Position numbers and translations under genes: made by a program. From positions 2,062,811-2,126,810 of the forward strand of contig NZ_CP132359.1 in the NCBI RefSeq assembly GCF_030758975.1: DNA of 64,000 bases, given 5' to 3'. Numbering within the stretch: position 1 is the first letter of the stretch; each line of letters begins with the position of its first letter. The notes beneath the pieces were generated by a model. It ran no database searches. It had not been told where the DNA came from and was given only the letters and a program-made list of their open reading frames with translations. Source of the DNA: Bosea beijingensis (GTDB lineage Bacteria > Pseudomonadota > Alphaproteobacteria > Rhizobiales > Beijerinckiaceae). Positions 37,194 to 46,923 of this stretch are shown in pieces.

Positions 37194-39959
37194 ATGCCTT
37201 GCTCGCTCTGGCGGATAGCGTTCCTTGTCTTCGCACTGTCGCTGCTCTGCGCTGTCGGTACGCGGCCGGCCTTCGCGCAGAAGGCGGGTAATGTCGCGCT
37301 CTGCAAGGATGATCGCACCGAGAAGGGGCTCGCGGCCTGCAACGCCCTGCTGAAGGGGCGCCCGGACCGCAAGGTCAAGGCGATGGCCCATGTCGCGCGC
37401 GGCCATACCCAGCTCGCGCTCGGCCGTCCCGCCGAGGCGGAGAAGGACTACACGGAGGCGCTGGTCATCGCGCCGAAATTCGCGGCGCTCTACCGGGATC
37501 GCGGCCGCGTCCGCTTCACTCTCGGCAACCGTGATGGCGCCATGGCGGATTTCACCGCCGCGATCGAGAACGACCCGTTCGATCCGGACAATCACGCCAA
37601 TCGCGGTTATCTCAGGCTGCTGCAATACGATTTCGCTGGCGCGGGCGAGGATTTGCGCAAGGGCCTGTTCTGGCAGAAGCAGCACCCGCGCAGCGACTAT
37701 CTTCTCGGTCTGCTCGCTTATGCCACCGGCCGCTATACCGACGCGGTCGCGCAGATCGACAAGGGGCGCGAAGGCGGCTTCCGCACCTCGGAAACCTTCA
37801 TCACCCGCGCCCGCAGCCTGTACTATCTCGGCATGTTCGAAGCCGCCGCGAAGGAAGCGAGCGAAGGGCTTGTCGCCTTCCCGAAGCAGGTCGACCTGAT
37901 CGAAATCCGCGCCCGAGCCCGACTGGCCCGCCGCGAATGGCCGGAGGCGCTCGTCGATGCCGAGGTGGTCGCCGAGGCGCAGCCGCGCTTTGGCCGCGCC
38001 TATGCGACGCGCGGAGCGGTGAAGCTCGCGATGAAGGATGTCGCTGCCGCGACCGCCGATGCCGACAAGGCAATCGAGCTCGATCCCGGCCTGTTCGACG
38101 CCCATGAACTGAAGGCGGAGATTCTGCTGGCTGCGGGCGATCAGCCCGGCGCTCGCGCCATCCTCGCTCGCTCCGCGGCGCGGACCGACGCCAAGATGGC
38201 CTATGATATCGCCTCGCGGGAGCGCCACGCGGCGCGCGTGGCCGAGTTCGACAAGCCGAAGCCGATCGTCGTCGCCGATCTCGACGAGGCCGAATTGAAG
38301 AAGCGCTGCGCCACGCGCGACGATCCCTTGCGCATGCAGAGCTGCGACCGCCTCGTCGAAACGGCTGCCACGCCGCAGGACAAGGCCGGCCGGCTGATCG
38401 AGCGCGCCAAGGTCCGGCCCTTCGACAGTCAGATGGGCGATTACGATCTGGCCGTGGCGGCGGCGCCCGAATATCTCCCGGCCACCCTGGCCCGCGCCTA
38501 TGCGCATATGCGGGATTATCGCTACGGCAAGGACCTGACGCCTTTCGACCGGGCCTGGGGCGATGCCGATAGCGTCGTGCGGCGCTCGGGGGCGGACAAG
38601 GAGATGTGGGCGCAGGCCATGCTGGCGCGCGCATCCGTCTCCCTGGGCCGCGGCAACTACGAGGCGGCGGTCGCCGATCTCAGCGAACTCGTCGCAAGCG
38701 ACCCGCAGGCGCGCTTCTATCGCGCGGACCGCGCAAGCGCCTTCCTGATGGCCGGCAAGCCCGCTCAGGCGCTGGAGGATCTGCGCGAGAGGGCGCAATT
38801 GCCGACGGAGGTCACCGGGCAACTGGGTGAGGACGATCTTGTCGTCGCGCTGATCGAGACCGGAGCGTTCGACGAGGCGGTTTCCGTGCTCGACAACTGG
38901 CGGACCAACCGACTGCCCGGCGCCTATGCCGAGCAGGCTCTGCGGGCGCGTGTCGCGCTGGCACGGGGCGACGTGGCGGCAGCCCGCGAACTGGCTGCGG
39001 CAGCGCTCACCGACAACCGCTTCAACATCGCGGCGCAGGCTGTCCGTGGCCTTGCCGCTGCCCGCCTGGGCGATGCGCTCGAGGCGGAATCGGATCTGAG
39101 TAAGGTCATCGACGATGCCGCTCCCATTCCCTTCCGGGCCCGCACCTCCGGCTTGACGCCGGGCCATGTCGCCGATCTCTTCCTCTGGCGCGGTATCGCC
39201 CGCGTGCAATTGAACCGGGTCAATGCGGCCCGCGGCGATTTCGCCGAGGTCATCAAACGGGCGCCGGACCGGGCGCAGGCCTATGCCGAACGGGCCAAGT
39301 TGAACCTGCGCTCCGACAACCCGGCTGCCCTGACCGATATCGCGATGGCGCTGCGGATCGAGCCGAACGAGCCGCGCTGGCAGGCGCTCGCCGCCCGGAT
39401 CAACCTCGCGACGGGTGATGCGGCCGCAGCGGAGCGCTTCGCCGCCGCCGCGCTCGCAGCCCCCTCGCCGGAAGCGGACATGCTGCTGCTGCGTGCAAAG
39501 GCGAGGCTCGGCCTCGGGCGCTTTCCTGAGGCGGCGGAGGATGCGACGGCCCGGCTCGCGGCAGCGCCGAACGATGCCGAGGCCCTGCTGCTGCGCAGCG
39601 ATGCCCGGATCGGGCAGGGCGATGCGACTGCCGCGCTCGCCGACATCGAGACGGCGATCGGTGTGAAGGCGGGCGACCCACGCCTTTTGCTCGCGAGGGC
39701 GGAGCTCAAGGCAAAGCTGGGTGACGTGCCGGGAGCGATCGGTGCCTTCGAGGCGGCAATGGCACGGCCCGAAGCCTCGCTCCAGGCCAATAAGCGTTTG
39801 GGCGATCTCTATGCCGGGATCGCCTCGGACCAGCTCGCGCTCGGCTATTACGCCAAGGCGCTGGAACAGCCGGCGCGCGCGCCATCCGATGAAGCCATCC
39901 GCGATGCGGCCCGCAACGCCCGCGATGCGCTGATCCGCCGTATGGCCGCGCCGAAATAG
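37194..39959 (+). CDS. Large exported tetratricopeptide-repeat protein
   Basis: 921 aa, with a signal peptide (about 1-29, ending AFAQK) and TPR-like helices through almost all of the mature chain, for example AEAEKDYTEALVIAPKFAAL near 80-99. Two similarly spaced Cys pairs occur, Cys37/Cys49 and Cys372/Cys384, each in C-x11-C-[ND] near Asp residues and at the head of a TPR block, suggesting an internal duplication. The ATG at 37194 follows GGGAGGT; a GTG seven codons earlier is weaker. Probably a periplasmic scaffold; the partner is unknown. Confidence 0.82.
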   Translation: MPCSLWRIAFLVFALSLLCAVGTRPAFAQKAGNVALCKDDRTEKGLAACNALLKGRPDRKVKAMAHVARGHTQLALGRPAEAEKDYTEALVIAPKFAALYRDRGRVRFTLGNRDGAMADFTAAIENDPFDPDNHANRGYLRLLQYDFAGAGEDLRKGLFWQKQHPRSDYLLGLLAYATGRYTDAVAQIDKGREGGFRTSETFITRARSLYYLGMFEAAAKEASEGLVAFPKQVDLIEIRARARLARREWPEALVDAEVVAEAQPRFGRAYATRGAVKLAMKDVAAATADADKAIELDPGLFDAHELKAEILLAAGDQPGARAILARSAARTDAKMAYDIASRERHAARVAEFDKPKPIVVADLDEAELKKRCATRDDPLRMQSCDRLVETAATPQDKAGRLIERAKVRPFDSQMGDYDLAVAAAPEYLPATLARAYAHMRDYRYGKDLTPFDRAWGDADSVVRRSGADKEMWAQAMLARASVSLGRGNYEAAVADLSELVASDPQARFYRADRASAFLMAGKPAQALEDLRERAQLPTEVTGQLGEDDLVVALIETGAFDEAVSVLDNWRTNRLPGAYAEQALRARVALARGDVAAARELAAAALTDNRFNIAAQAVRGLAAARLGDALEAESDLSKVIDDAAPIPFRARTSGLTPGHVADLFLWRGIARVQLNRVNAARGDFAEVIKRAPDRAQAYAERAKLNLRSDNPAALTDIAMALRIEPNEPRWQALAARINLATGDAAAAERFAAAALAAPSPEADMLLLRAKARLGLGRFPEAAEDATARLAAAPNDAEALLLRSDARIGQGDATAALADIETAIGVKAGDPRLLLARAELKAKLGDVPGAIGAFEAAMARPEASLQANKRLGDLYAGIASDQLALGYYAKALEQPARAPSDEAIRDAARNARDALIRRMAAPK

Positions 39960-40079
39960 GCGCGGGACCGGCCATGCGCGGCATGAATGGTATGGCCTCT
40001 GCCCTCTGCCATTGCCGCTCGCGGCAATGGCGCTAATCTCGCCCGCATTGTCCCATCCGGAACGAATGCGAGTGAAACG

Positions 40080-41288
40080 ATGAGCGCCCTGACCCCCGAG
40101 GAGAAGAAGGTCACCGAGTGGCTGGCGAGCCGCAAGGAAGGCATGGTCGCGCTGCTGCGCGAACTGGTCGACACCGACTCGGGCTCCTACGACAAGGCCG
40201 GCGTCGACCGCGCCGGCGATGTCGTTGCGCGCTTCCATCGGGCGAACGGGCTCGAGGTTGAGATCGTGCCGGACAGCCGCTTCGGCGACGCTGTCCGCGC
40301 GCGCCTGCCCAACCCCACGGCCAACGACCAGCGCCCGGTCATGCTGCTCGGCCATCGCGACACGGTCTTCCCGCAGGGCGAGCCGACCCGCCGGCCGTTC
40401 ACCATCAAGGGTGGCCGCGCCTATGGCCCGGGCGTCGCCGACATGAAGGCGGGCGTGATGATCTCGGCCTTCGTCGCCGCAGCCTTCGCCGAATGCGGCG
40501 GCCTGGCCGCGCCGCTCCTGATGCTGACGACCAGCGACGAGGAGATCGGCTCGCCGTCCTCTCGCCCGGTCATCGAGGCTGCCGCCCGCGAATCGCGCTG
40601 CGTCTTCAATGCCGAGCCGAGCCGCCTGCCGGCCGGCACCGATTTCGCGAAGGACCACAGGCAGTCGGTCACCAGCGGCCGCAAGGGTGGCGTCTTCATG
40701 CGGGCCGAATTCACCGGCAAGCCGGCCCATTCCGGCGCGAATTACGAGAAGGGCGCCTCGGCCATCGTCGATCTCGGCCACAAGATCCCGAAGTTGCAGG
40801 GGCTTACCGATCTGGAGAAGGGCATCACCGTCAATGTCGGCCTGATCGGCGGCGGCCAGACGGTCAACACCATCGCGCCCAGCGCTTGGTGCGAGATCGA
40901 CCTGCGCTATGTCACCGCCGCCCAGCGCGACGAGATGGTCGGCAAGATCAAGGCGATCATCGAGGCGCCGGAAGTTGCCGGCACCAGCGCCGTGCTCTCG
41001 ATCAAGGGCGAGTTCCTGCCGCTGGAGCGCTCCTCGGAATCCGCCGCGCTCTACGACACCTATCGCGACGCGGCGGCCAGCTTTGGCATCGGCGTCACCG
41101 CGGAATTCACCGGCGGCTGTGCCGATTCCGGCTTCACCGCCGCGCAGGGCACTCCGACGCTGTGCAGCGTCGGCCCGATCGGCGGCATGGCCCACACGCC
41201 GGACGAGTTCCTGGAGGTCGAAAGCATCGTCCCGGCCGCGCAGGTTCTGGCGCTCGCCGTGATGCGCGCGGCAGCGAAGGTGGAGTGA
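40080..41288 (+). CDS. M20-family metallopeptidase (glutamate carboxypeptidase-like)
   Basis: 402-aa di-zinc hydrolase of the CPG2 type. The metal and catalytic set is visible: His92 and Asp94 (GHRDTVFPQG), bridging Asp121 (GPGVADMKAG), and Glu154/Glu155 (TSDEEIGS). The dimerisation domain lies about 190-300. No signal peptide is seen, so it acts in the cytoplasm, perhaps on folate-derived or N-acyl glutamates. The start at 40080 is the first ATG that gives a normal N-terminus. Confidence 0.88.
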   Translation: MSALTPEEKKVTEWLASRKEGMVALLRELVDTDSGSYDKAGVDRAGDVVARFHRANGLEVEIVPDSRFGDAVRARLPNPTANDQRPVMLLGHRDTVFPQGEPTRRPFTIKGGRAYGPGVADMKAGVMISAFVAAAFAECGGLAAPLLMLTTSDEEIGSPSSRPVIEAAARESRCVFNAEPSRLPAGTDFAKDHRQSVTSGRKGGVFMRAEFTGKPAHSGANYEKGASAIVDLGHKIPKLQGLTDLEKGITVNVGLIGGGQTVNTIAPSAWCEIDLRYVTAAQRDEMVGKIKAIIEAPEVAGTSAVLSIKGEFLPLERSSESAALYDTYRDAAASFGIGVTAEFTGGCADSGFTAAQGTPTLCSVGPIGGMAHTPDEFLEVESIVPAAQVLALAVMRAAAKVE

Positions 41289-41294
41289 ACGCCG

Positions 41295-41876
41295 TCAGCG
41301 GCAGAGCAGGTCGATCTTGCGGCTGAGCGAAGGTTCGTCCTCGCTCAGCCGGTCGGTCAGCACATGCAGCCAGTTGAAGCCGACCCAGAGTTCCAGGCGA
41401 TCGTCGATCTCTTCGGGTGAAAACTCGCCGCGCTCGGCGGCGCGCACGAACATCCGGCGCGGTGATGCCAGCCGCTCCGGCATGAACTTGAAGCGCAAGG
41501 CGGCGAGCGCATCCTCGCTGGTCTGCGCCTCGGCGATCAAGCCGCGGAAAACGCGCCCCGCCGCATCCTCGCGCCAGAAGCGCCAGAGGTCTTTCGTGTA
41601 GCGTAGCAGGTCCGCGCGCAGCGAGCCTTCGTCCGGGAGAGGGATGGCCGCATCCTTCTCGACACCGTAGATCGCGATGAAGAGCTCGGCCTTGTTCGGC
41701 CACCAACGATAAATCGTTGGCTTACCCGCGCCGGCGCGCCGCGCGACCTCCTCGATTGAGAAACCTGCATAGCCCTTCTCGGCCAGCAGTTCGCGCGCCG
41801 CCGCCTTTACGGCTGCCTCGGTCTCCGGGCTGCGGCGGGCGCCGATCGAGGCGCGGCGCTTCGGCTTCGTCTCCAT
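41295..41876 (-). CDS. TetR-family repressor of the adjacent small membrane protein
   Basis: 193 aa. An Arg/Lys-rich leader is followed by a TetR helix-turn-helix, with GFSIEEVARRAGAGKPTIYR (about 38-57). The C-terminal ligand domain resembles the TetR_C_16/AcrR-like group. Divergent from a 73-codon gene, with two palindromic operators in the shared gap, so it likely represses both itself and that gene. Convergent with the M20 peptidase, stops 6 bases apart. Confidence 0.88.
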   Translation of the reverse strand: METKPKRRASIGARRSPETEAAVKAAARELLAEKGYAGFSIEEVARRAGAGKPTIYRWWPNKAELFIAIYGVEKDAAIPLPDEGSLRADLLRYTKDLWRFWREDAAGRVFRGLIAEAQTSEDALAALRFKFMPERLASPRRMFVRAAERGEFSPEEIDDRLELWVGFNWLHVLTDRLSEDEPSLSRKIDLLCR

Positions 41877-41922
41877 GTCCCTCTGATCCTGTCAGCTCAT
41901 CCCCTCGCATCTTGACATAACG

Positions 41923-41966
41923 AAACGGTCCGTTTAGATCAACTAATAGAAACGAAACGTTTCGTT
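41923..41966. promoter_or_regulatory. Two palindromic TetR operators in the divergent promoter region
   Basis: Site 1 is AAACGGTCCGTTT (41923-41935) and site 2 is the perfect 16-base palindrome AACGAAACGTTTCGTT (41951-41966). Both share the AAACG core. A TTGACA (-35-like, plus strand) is at 41912-41917, so site 1 falls in the promoter spacer. The start codons of the flanking genes are at 41876 (minus) and 41982 (plus). Confidence 0.75.
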
Positions 41967-41981
41967 ATACGGAGAAGCCCG

Positions 41982-42203
41982 ATGGCTCTGCCTTTTCTGT
42001 CGCGCCTGGCGTCGCGTCTGCGCTTTCTGGTCGTCGCGACCTTGGGCGCCTATGCCGCCATCAATCTCGTACTGGCCGCGCTGGCGCCGTTCACCGCGGG
42101 CTGGCCTGTTCTTGGCGTCACGGCGCTGGCCGTACCGCCCATGGTGCTGGCGATGGTCTACGGGGTGATTCCGGTCGCCTTCCGCTTCGGCGCGCCGCGC
42201 TGA
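41982..42203 (+). CDS. Small two-helix membrane protein under TetR control
   Basis: 73 aa, not recognised. Two hydrophobic helices (about 13-33 and 41-62) are joined by a short turn and flanked by Arg-rich ends. GGAGAAG lies 5 bases before the ATG at 41982. The TetR operators directly upstream show it is a controlled gene and not a chance frame. Small inner-membrane proteins in such pairs often support envelope stress or efflux, but no function can be assigned. Confidence 0.75.
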   Translation: MALPFLSRLASRLRFLVVATLGAYAAINLVLAALAPFTAGWPVLGVTALAVPPMVLAMVYGVIPVAFRFGAPR

Positions 42204-42245
42204 GAGACCGCGAGCCCGGAGGAGAGGCGACCGAAGTCGACGGCC

Positions 42246-44087
42246 TCAGAACGCCTCTTCCCAGTCGCGGCTCAGGCGCATCGCGCAGTTGATCAGGCCG
42301 ACATGCGAATAGGTCTGCGGGAAATTGCCCCAGAGCTCGCCGGTCTTGAGGTCGGCATCCTCCGAGAGCAGGCCGAAGCTGTTGCGGCGCTGCAGGATGC
42401 GCCCGAACAGTTCCTTCGCCTCCTCGCTGCGTCCGATCGCATTCAGCGCATCGACATACCAGAAGGCGCAGATCAGGAAGCCGGTATGCATGTAGCCGAA
42501 ATCGTCCTGCGTGGCGTAACGCAGCAGGAGGTCGCCGCGCTTGAGATCGCGGCCGATCGCCTCGACGGTGGCGACGAAGCGGGCATCGTCGGCCTTGACG
42601 AAGCCGAGTTCGGCCAGGAGCAGCAGCGTCGCGTCGAGATCCTCGCCGCCGAAGGTCGAGACGAAATGACCCTTGGCCTCATTCCAGATCTGCTCGGCGA
42701 TGGTGTTCTTCAGCCGCTTGGCCTCGCCCTTCCAGTAATCCTTGCGGTCGGCACGGCCGAGCGTGCCGGCGATGCGGGCGAGCCGGTCGCAGGCGGCCCA
42801 GCACATCACGCTTGAGAAGGAATGCACGGCTTCCTTCTCGCGCAGCTCCCAGGGACCGGCATCTGGCTTGTCGAAGACCGCGATGGCGAGCTCGCCCATG
42901 CGTTCGAGCTGGCCGAACAGCGTCTCCTTGCCCGGCTGGATCAGACGGCGATCGAAGAAGGAATGCGTGGCGGCCAGCACCACGGCTCCGTAGCCATCGT
43001 TCTGGATCTGTGTCGCCGCGCCGTTGCCGAACCGCACCGGCCTGTGCCCGCGATAGCCTGAGAGGTTGCTGGCCTCGAACTCGTCCAGCGTGCCGCCGCG
43101 TGTGATCGGATAGAGCGGTGGCAGGTGCTCGGCCCCGCTTTCGGTGAAGGTGTCGACGATATTGGTGATGAAGCCGAGATAGTCCTCCATCGTCCGCGTC
43201 GTGCCGAGCCGGTTCAGCGCATGCACGACGAAATAGGCGTCGCGCAGCCAGCAATAGCGATAGTCCCAGTTACGCTGCGTTCCGGGCGCCTCGGGGATCG
43301 AGGTCGTCAAGGCTGCCACGATCGCCCCGGTCTCCTCGAAGGCGCAGAGCTTCAGCGTGATCGCGGCCCGGATTACCTCCTTCTGATACTCGAAGGGGAT
43401 CGAGAGCGAGCGCACCCAGTCGCGCCAGTAGTCTGTGGTCTTGTCGAGGAATTCGCGCGAGGTCGTCTCGATCTCGGCGCGCAGGGCCTCGTCCGAGCCG
43501 ATGAAGAAGGAATAGGCCTGGTCGACGGCGAAGGGCGTGCCTTCCACGACATAGGAGAGCGGCGCATTGGTGGTCAGGCGGATCGTCTGGTCGGCGCCGA
43601 CGAAGCGGACATGGTTGGAGCCGCGCGTGATCTCGTCGGGTGCCTCGCCGATGCCGAGGCTGGGCCTGACCAGCACGCGGATGCGCGGCCGCCCCGAGAC
43701 GCGCCGGACCCGCCGCACGAGCTGCGGTGGCCGGAAAAAGCGCTCGTAACGCACGAAGCGCGGCGCGAAATCGAGGATCTCGATGGCGTTGCCCTGATCG
43801 TCCGAGAGCACGGAGGATAGGATCGCGGTGTTGTCGAGATAGCTCTGCTCGCAGCGCGTCATGCCGACGAGCTCGATGGCGAAGACGCCCTTTTCGGGCT
43901 CGGCATCGCCGTCCTCGGCCTGGTTGTCGATCAGCGAGCAGAAGACGGGGTCGCGGTCGAAGCGCGGAAAGCAGCCCCAGACGATGCGGGCGCGGCGGTC
44001 GACGAGAGCGGCGATCGAGCAATTGCCGATCACGCCGAGATCGAGCGAGGCGGAGTGATGCCCCGCGGTCGAGGTCGTAACGGTCAT
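42246..44087 (-). CDS. Glycoside hydrolase family 15 protein (trehalase/glucoamylase-like)
   Basis: 613-aa protein. The N-terminal beta domain (about 15-240) precedes an (alpha/alpha)6 barrel with NWDYRYCWLRDAYFVVHAL (about 273-291) and the C-terminal NFPQTYSHVGLINCA (about 587-601), both typical of bacterial GH15. No signal peptide, so it is cytoplasmic. It begins six bases after otsB on the same strand, so a role in trehalose or alpha-glucan turnover is likely; mycobacterial relatives are trehalases. Confidence 0.88.
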   Translation of the reverse strand: MTVTTSTAGHHSASLDLGVIGNCSIAALVDRRARIVWGCFPRFDRDPVFCSLIDNQAEDGDAEPEKGVFAIELVGMTRCEQSYLDNTAILSSVLSDDQGNAIEILDFAPRFVRYERFFRPPQLVRRVRRVSGRPRIRVLVRPSLGIGEAPDEITRGSNHVRFVGADQTIRLTTNAPLSYVVEGTPFAVDQAYSFFIGSDEALRAEIETTSREFLDKTTDYWRDWVRSLSIPFEYQKEVIRAAITLKLCAFEETGAIVAALTTSIPEAPGTQRNWDYRYCWLRDAYFVVHALNRLGTTRTMEDYLGFITNIVDTFTESGAEHLPPLYPITRGGTLDEFEASNLSGYRGHRPVRFGNGAATQIQNDGYGAVVLAATHSFFDRRLIQPGKETLFGQLERMGELAIAVFDKPDAGPWELREKEAVHSFSSVMCWAACDRLARIAGTLGRADRKDYWKGEAKRLKNTIAEQIWNEAKGHFVSTFGGEDLDATLLLLAELGFVKADDARFVATVEAIGRDLKRGDLLLRYATQDDFGYMHTGFLICAFWYVDALNAIGRSEEAKELFGRILQRRNSFGLLSEDADLKTGELWGNFPQTYSHVGLINCAMRLSRDWEEAF

Positions 44088-44093
44088 GGTCGG

Positions 44094-44897
44094 TCAGTCC
44101 TGCTTGAAGCTGGAAGCGGAAAGGTGGCCGCCTTCGGCGGCTTCGAGAAGGATGTGCCTGAGTACGGTGGGCGAAGCCAGCCGGCAGGTGGCATGGCTCT
44201 CGCGATCGGCGCCGATGCGGACGGAGACGCCGCCCATCGCATTGACCGCCTCGAACCCGTCCTCGTCGGTGATGTCGTCGCCGATGAAGACCGGGATGCG
44301 ACCGGCATAGGTCGGGGTCGCCATCAGCCAGGCGATGGCGCTGCCCTTGCTGGCGCTGGCCGGGACCAGTTCCGCGACGGCCTTGCCCTCCTGCAGGCGC
44401 ATGCCCGGCCCCATCCGCGCGGCGATGCTGCGCATCAGGGCCAGCGCCTCGTCTTCCAGAGACGGTGCCAGGCGCCAGTGCAGCGCGACCGAAATGCGCT
44501 TGTCCTCGACGATGATGCCGACATGACTGTTGGCGAAGCGGACGAGATCGCGCAGCGCCGCGCGCATGCCCTCATGCGTATTGGCCTGTGAGCGGATCTC
44601 GTCGTCGGCGCGAATCTGGGCGCCGTGCAGCCCGGCGATGTCGAAGCGATGCGGGGCCAGGACGCCGTCGAGGAAAGCGATCGGCCGGCCGGAGACCAGC
44701 GCCAGCGCGCCGCCGAGCTGCGCACGCAGCATCGTCAGCGCCGGCGCCACGCGCCGGTCGAGATTCACGTCCTCCGGGGAGGGCGCGATTTCCACGAGCG
44801 TGCCGTCGAAATCGAGGAACAGAGCGATCTCGCGATTGGAGGCAGCGATCTCGTCGGGCCTTGCGGCAATATCGGGTTCGGTCAGGGTCGTCATCAT
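44094..44897 (-). CDS. otsB: Trehalose-6-phosphate phosphatase
   Basis: 267-aa HAD-superfamily enzyme that dephosphorylates trehalose-6-phosphate. Motif I is FLDFDGTLVE (28-37, nucleophile and acid Asp), and motif IV is GDDITDEDGFEAVN. The start is one of two adjacent ATGs (44897 or 44894); no strong ribosome site is visible. It is divergent from otsA and co-directional with the GH15 gene, so the three genes form one trehalose locus. Confidence 0.92.
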   Translation of the reverse strand: MMTTLTEPDIAARPDEIAASNREIALFLDFDGTLVEIAPSPEDVNLDRRVAPALTMLRAQLGGALALVSGRPIAFLDGVLAPHRFDIAGLHGAQIRADDEIRSQANTHEGMRAALRDLVRFANSHVGIIVEDKRISVALHWRLAPSLEDEALALMRSIAARMGPGMRLQEGKAVAELVPASASKGSAIAWLMATPTYAGRIPVFIGDDITDEDGFEAVNAMGGVSVRIGADRESHATCRLASPTVLRHILLEAAEGGHLSASSFKQD

Positions 44898-45175
44898 CTC
44901 GTATCTGGGCAGAGAAGGCGGCAGAAGAGCGGCCGTCCGGCCAATGATATCCTTTTCTGATTTATCGCTTGGCGATGGCCTCGTCGAAAATCGGGTTCGA
45001 GGGGTTGCCTCGATCTGTCGAAAGCCTACCATGGCAGTCGCGATTTCACCGCACGGCTGCCACAGGGCTGCCATGTGACCGCGTCTGCACCACGGAAACA
45101 TTACGCTTTCGGAAGCGTTCTGTTCCTGCCGCCGATGGCGAAATGCGGGCGGCCCTGCCGGAGAATGCAAAGCCT

Positions 45176-46741
45176 ATGCGTCTTGTCGTCGTTTCCAACC
45201 GCGTCACGATTCCCGATCGCCATGAGAAGGTGATGGCGGGGGGGCTGGCGGTCGCCTTGCGCGAGGCGCTGGAGCAGCGCGGCGGCCTCTGGTTCGGCTG
45301 GAGCGGCACTGTCAGCGAGAGCGCCTCGACGCAGGTCCGGCAGGTCGAGCGCGGCAATGTCACCTATGCCGTGACCGATCTGAGCGAGGCCGAGCGCCAG
45401 AGCTACTATCTCGGCTTCTCGAACCGCGCGCTCTGGCCGCTGATGCATTATCGGCTCGGCCTCACCGAGTTCCAGCGCAGCGACTACATGGGCTATCTCG
45501 GCGTCAACCGCCGCTTCGCCCGGGCCCTTGCCGGCCTGATCAAGCCCGACGATCTCATCTGGATTCACGATTATCACCTGATCCCGCTGGCCGCGGAACT
45601 GCGCCGGCGCGGGGTGACCAATCGCATCGGCTATTTCCATCACATTCCCTGGCCGGCGGCGGAAGTCATCGACGCCTTGCCCTTCAGCGCGACGCTGATC
45701 CGCACCATGGCCGCCTATGATCTCGTCGGGATGCAGACCGAGGTCGACGCCCGCAACCTGATCGGCGGGCTCGTCTCCCTCTGCGGCGCCCGTACGGATG
45801 GCAGGCGTGTGCGGCTCGGACCGCGCGAGACGGCGGTGCAGGCCTTCCCGATCGGCATCGATGTCGAGGGCTTCCGCAAGCTTGCCGCCGCCTCTGTTCG
45901 CAAGGCGGCGACGCCGCTCAGGGCGACGCGGGAATCGCTCGGCGAGCGCAAGCTCGTCATCGGCGTCGACCGGCTCGACTACTCCAAGGGCATCGTGCAG
46001 CGCCTTGAAGCCTTCGGCGAGTTCCTGCGCAATCATCCCGAGGATCGCGGACGGGTCAGCCTGCTGCAGATCGCGCCTCCCTCGCGCAGCGACGTGCCCG
46101 AATATGCCGAGCTCGACCGCCAGTCCGACGAGGTCGCCGGCCGCCTCAACGCCCAGCTCGGCGAATTCGACTGGACGCCGATCCGCGTGGTCAAGAAGGC
46201 CTATTCGCGCAAGGCGCTGGCCGGCTTCTACCGCCGTGCCCAGGTCGGGCTGGTCACGCCGATGCGTGACGGCATGAACCTCGTCGCCAAGGAGTATGTC
46301 GCGGCGCAGGACCCAGCCGATCCCGGCGTGCTCGTGCTTTCGCGGTTTGCCGGCGCAGCCCAGCAGATGAGTGAGGCGCTGATCGTCAACCCCTTCGATT
46401 CCCATGAGGTGGCGGAAGCGATCCGCACCGCGCTCGCCATGCCGAAATCCGAGCGCATCCGCCGCTTCGAGAGGCTCTATGCCGTCATCGCGGCGACCGA
46501 TATCGACTGGTGGACGCGGCAATATCTGCTGGCGTTGTCGGGGGAGAACTCCGCCGCCGAGGCATTGGCCGTCGGCGGGACGCGCAGTGAGCCGCGTTCC
46601 GGCGCGCGGCGGGCGGGACGGGCCGAGGCATCGGCCGCGTCATCGCCGCCTCCCGATGCCGGTGTACGGAAGATGTCGGCAGGATCGCGCGGAAAGCGCG
46701 GCGCTGCGGGAGCTTCTCATCTCGCCCTGGTGCGACCTTGA
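45176..46741 (+). CDS. otsA: Alpha,alpha-trehalose-phosphate synthase (UDP-forming)
   Basis: 521-aa GT20 enzyme that joins UDP-glucose and glucose-6-phosphate. Visible motifs are MAGGLAVAL near the N-terminus, [19 protein letters not shown] (about 122-140), [18 protein letters not shown] and [17 protein letters not shown] chose the ATG at 45176 because the protein then begins [10 protein letters not shown] as in the family. The catalytic domain ends near 460; the last 55-60 residues are an Arg/Ser/Ala-rich low-complexity tail that most OtsA proteins lack. Confidence 0.93.
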   Translation: MRLVVVSNRVTIPDRHEKVMAGGLAVALREALEQRGGLWFGWSGTVSESASTQVRQVERGNVTYAVTDLSEAERQSYYLGFSNRALWPLMHYRLGLTEFQRSDYMGYLGVNRRFARALAGLIKPDDLIWIHDYHLIPLAAELRRRGVTNRIGYFHHIPWPAAEVIDALPFSATLIRTMAAYDLVGMQTEVDARNLIGGLVSLCGARTDGRRVRLGPRETAVQAFPIGIDVEGFRKLAAASVRKAATPLRATRESLGERKLVIGVDRLDYSKGIVQRLEAFGEFLRNHPEDRGRVSLLQIAPPSRSDVPEYAELDRQSDEVAGRLNAQLGEFDWTPIRVVKKAYSRKALAGFYRRAQVGLVTPMRDGMNLVAKEYVAAQDPADPGVLVLSRFAGAAQQMSEALIVNPFDSHEVAEAIRTALAMPKSERIRRFERLYAVIAATDIDWWTRQYLLALSGENSAAEALAVGGTRSEPRSGARRAGRAEASAASSPPPDAGVRKMSAGSRGKRGAAGASHLALVRP

Positions 46742-46923
46742 GACTTGGCTCTTGGGTCAGGGAAACCACCGAAATCTTGGGGGGATGCTGCGTGCCCCGT
46801 TCGCGGCCCTTGCCGAATAAGGTCTTTCGTCGCTAGAAGGCAGCAGGATCGGAGTGGGCGACTCAGGTCTGGACAGGCATCGTATCGTCGATGGCTGAGG
46901 AGGCGGGCGGAGGGCTGAGATCG

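Noticed and set aside
37155..41195. Minus-strand open frame of 1346 codons
   Set aside because: It lies antisense to the TPR and M20 genes, both of which have signal or catalytic motifs and ribosome sites. Its translation is Arg/Gly/Glu-rich without domains, as expected from GC-rich codon bias on the other strand.
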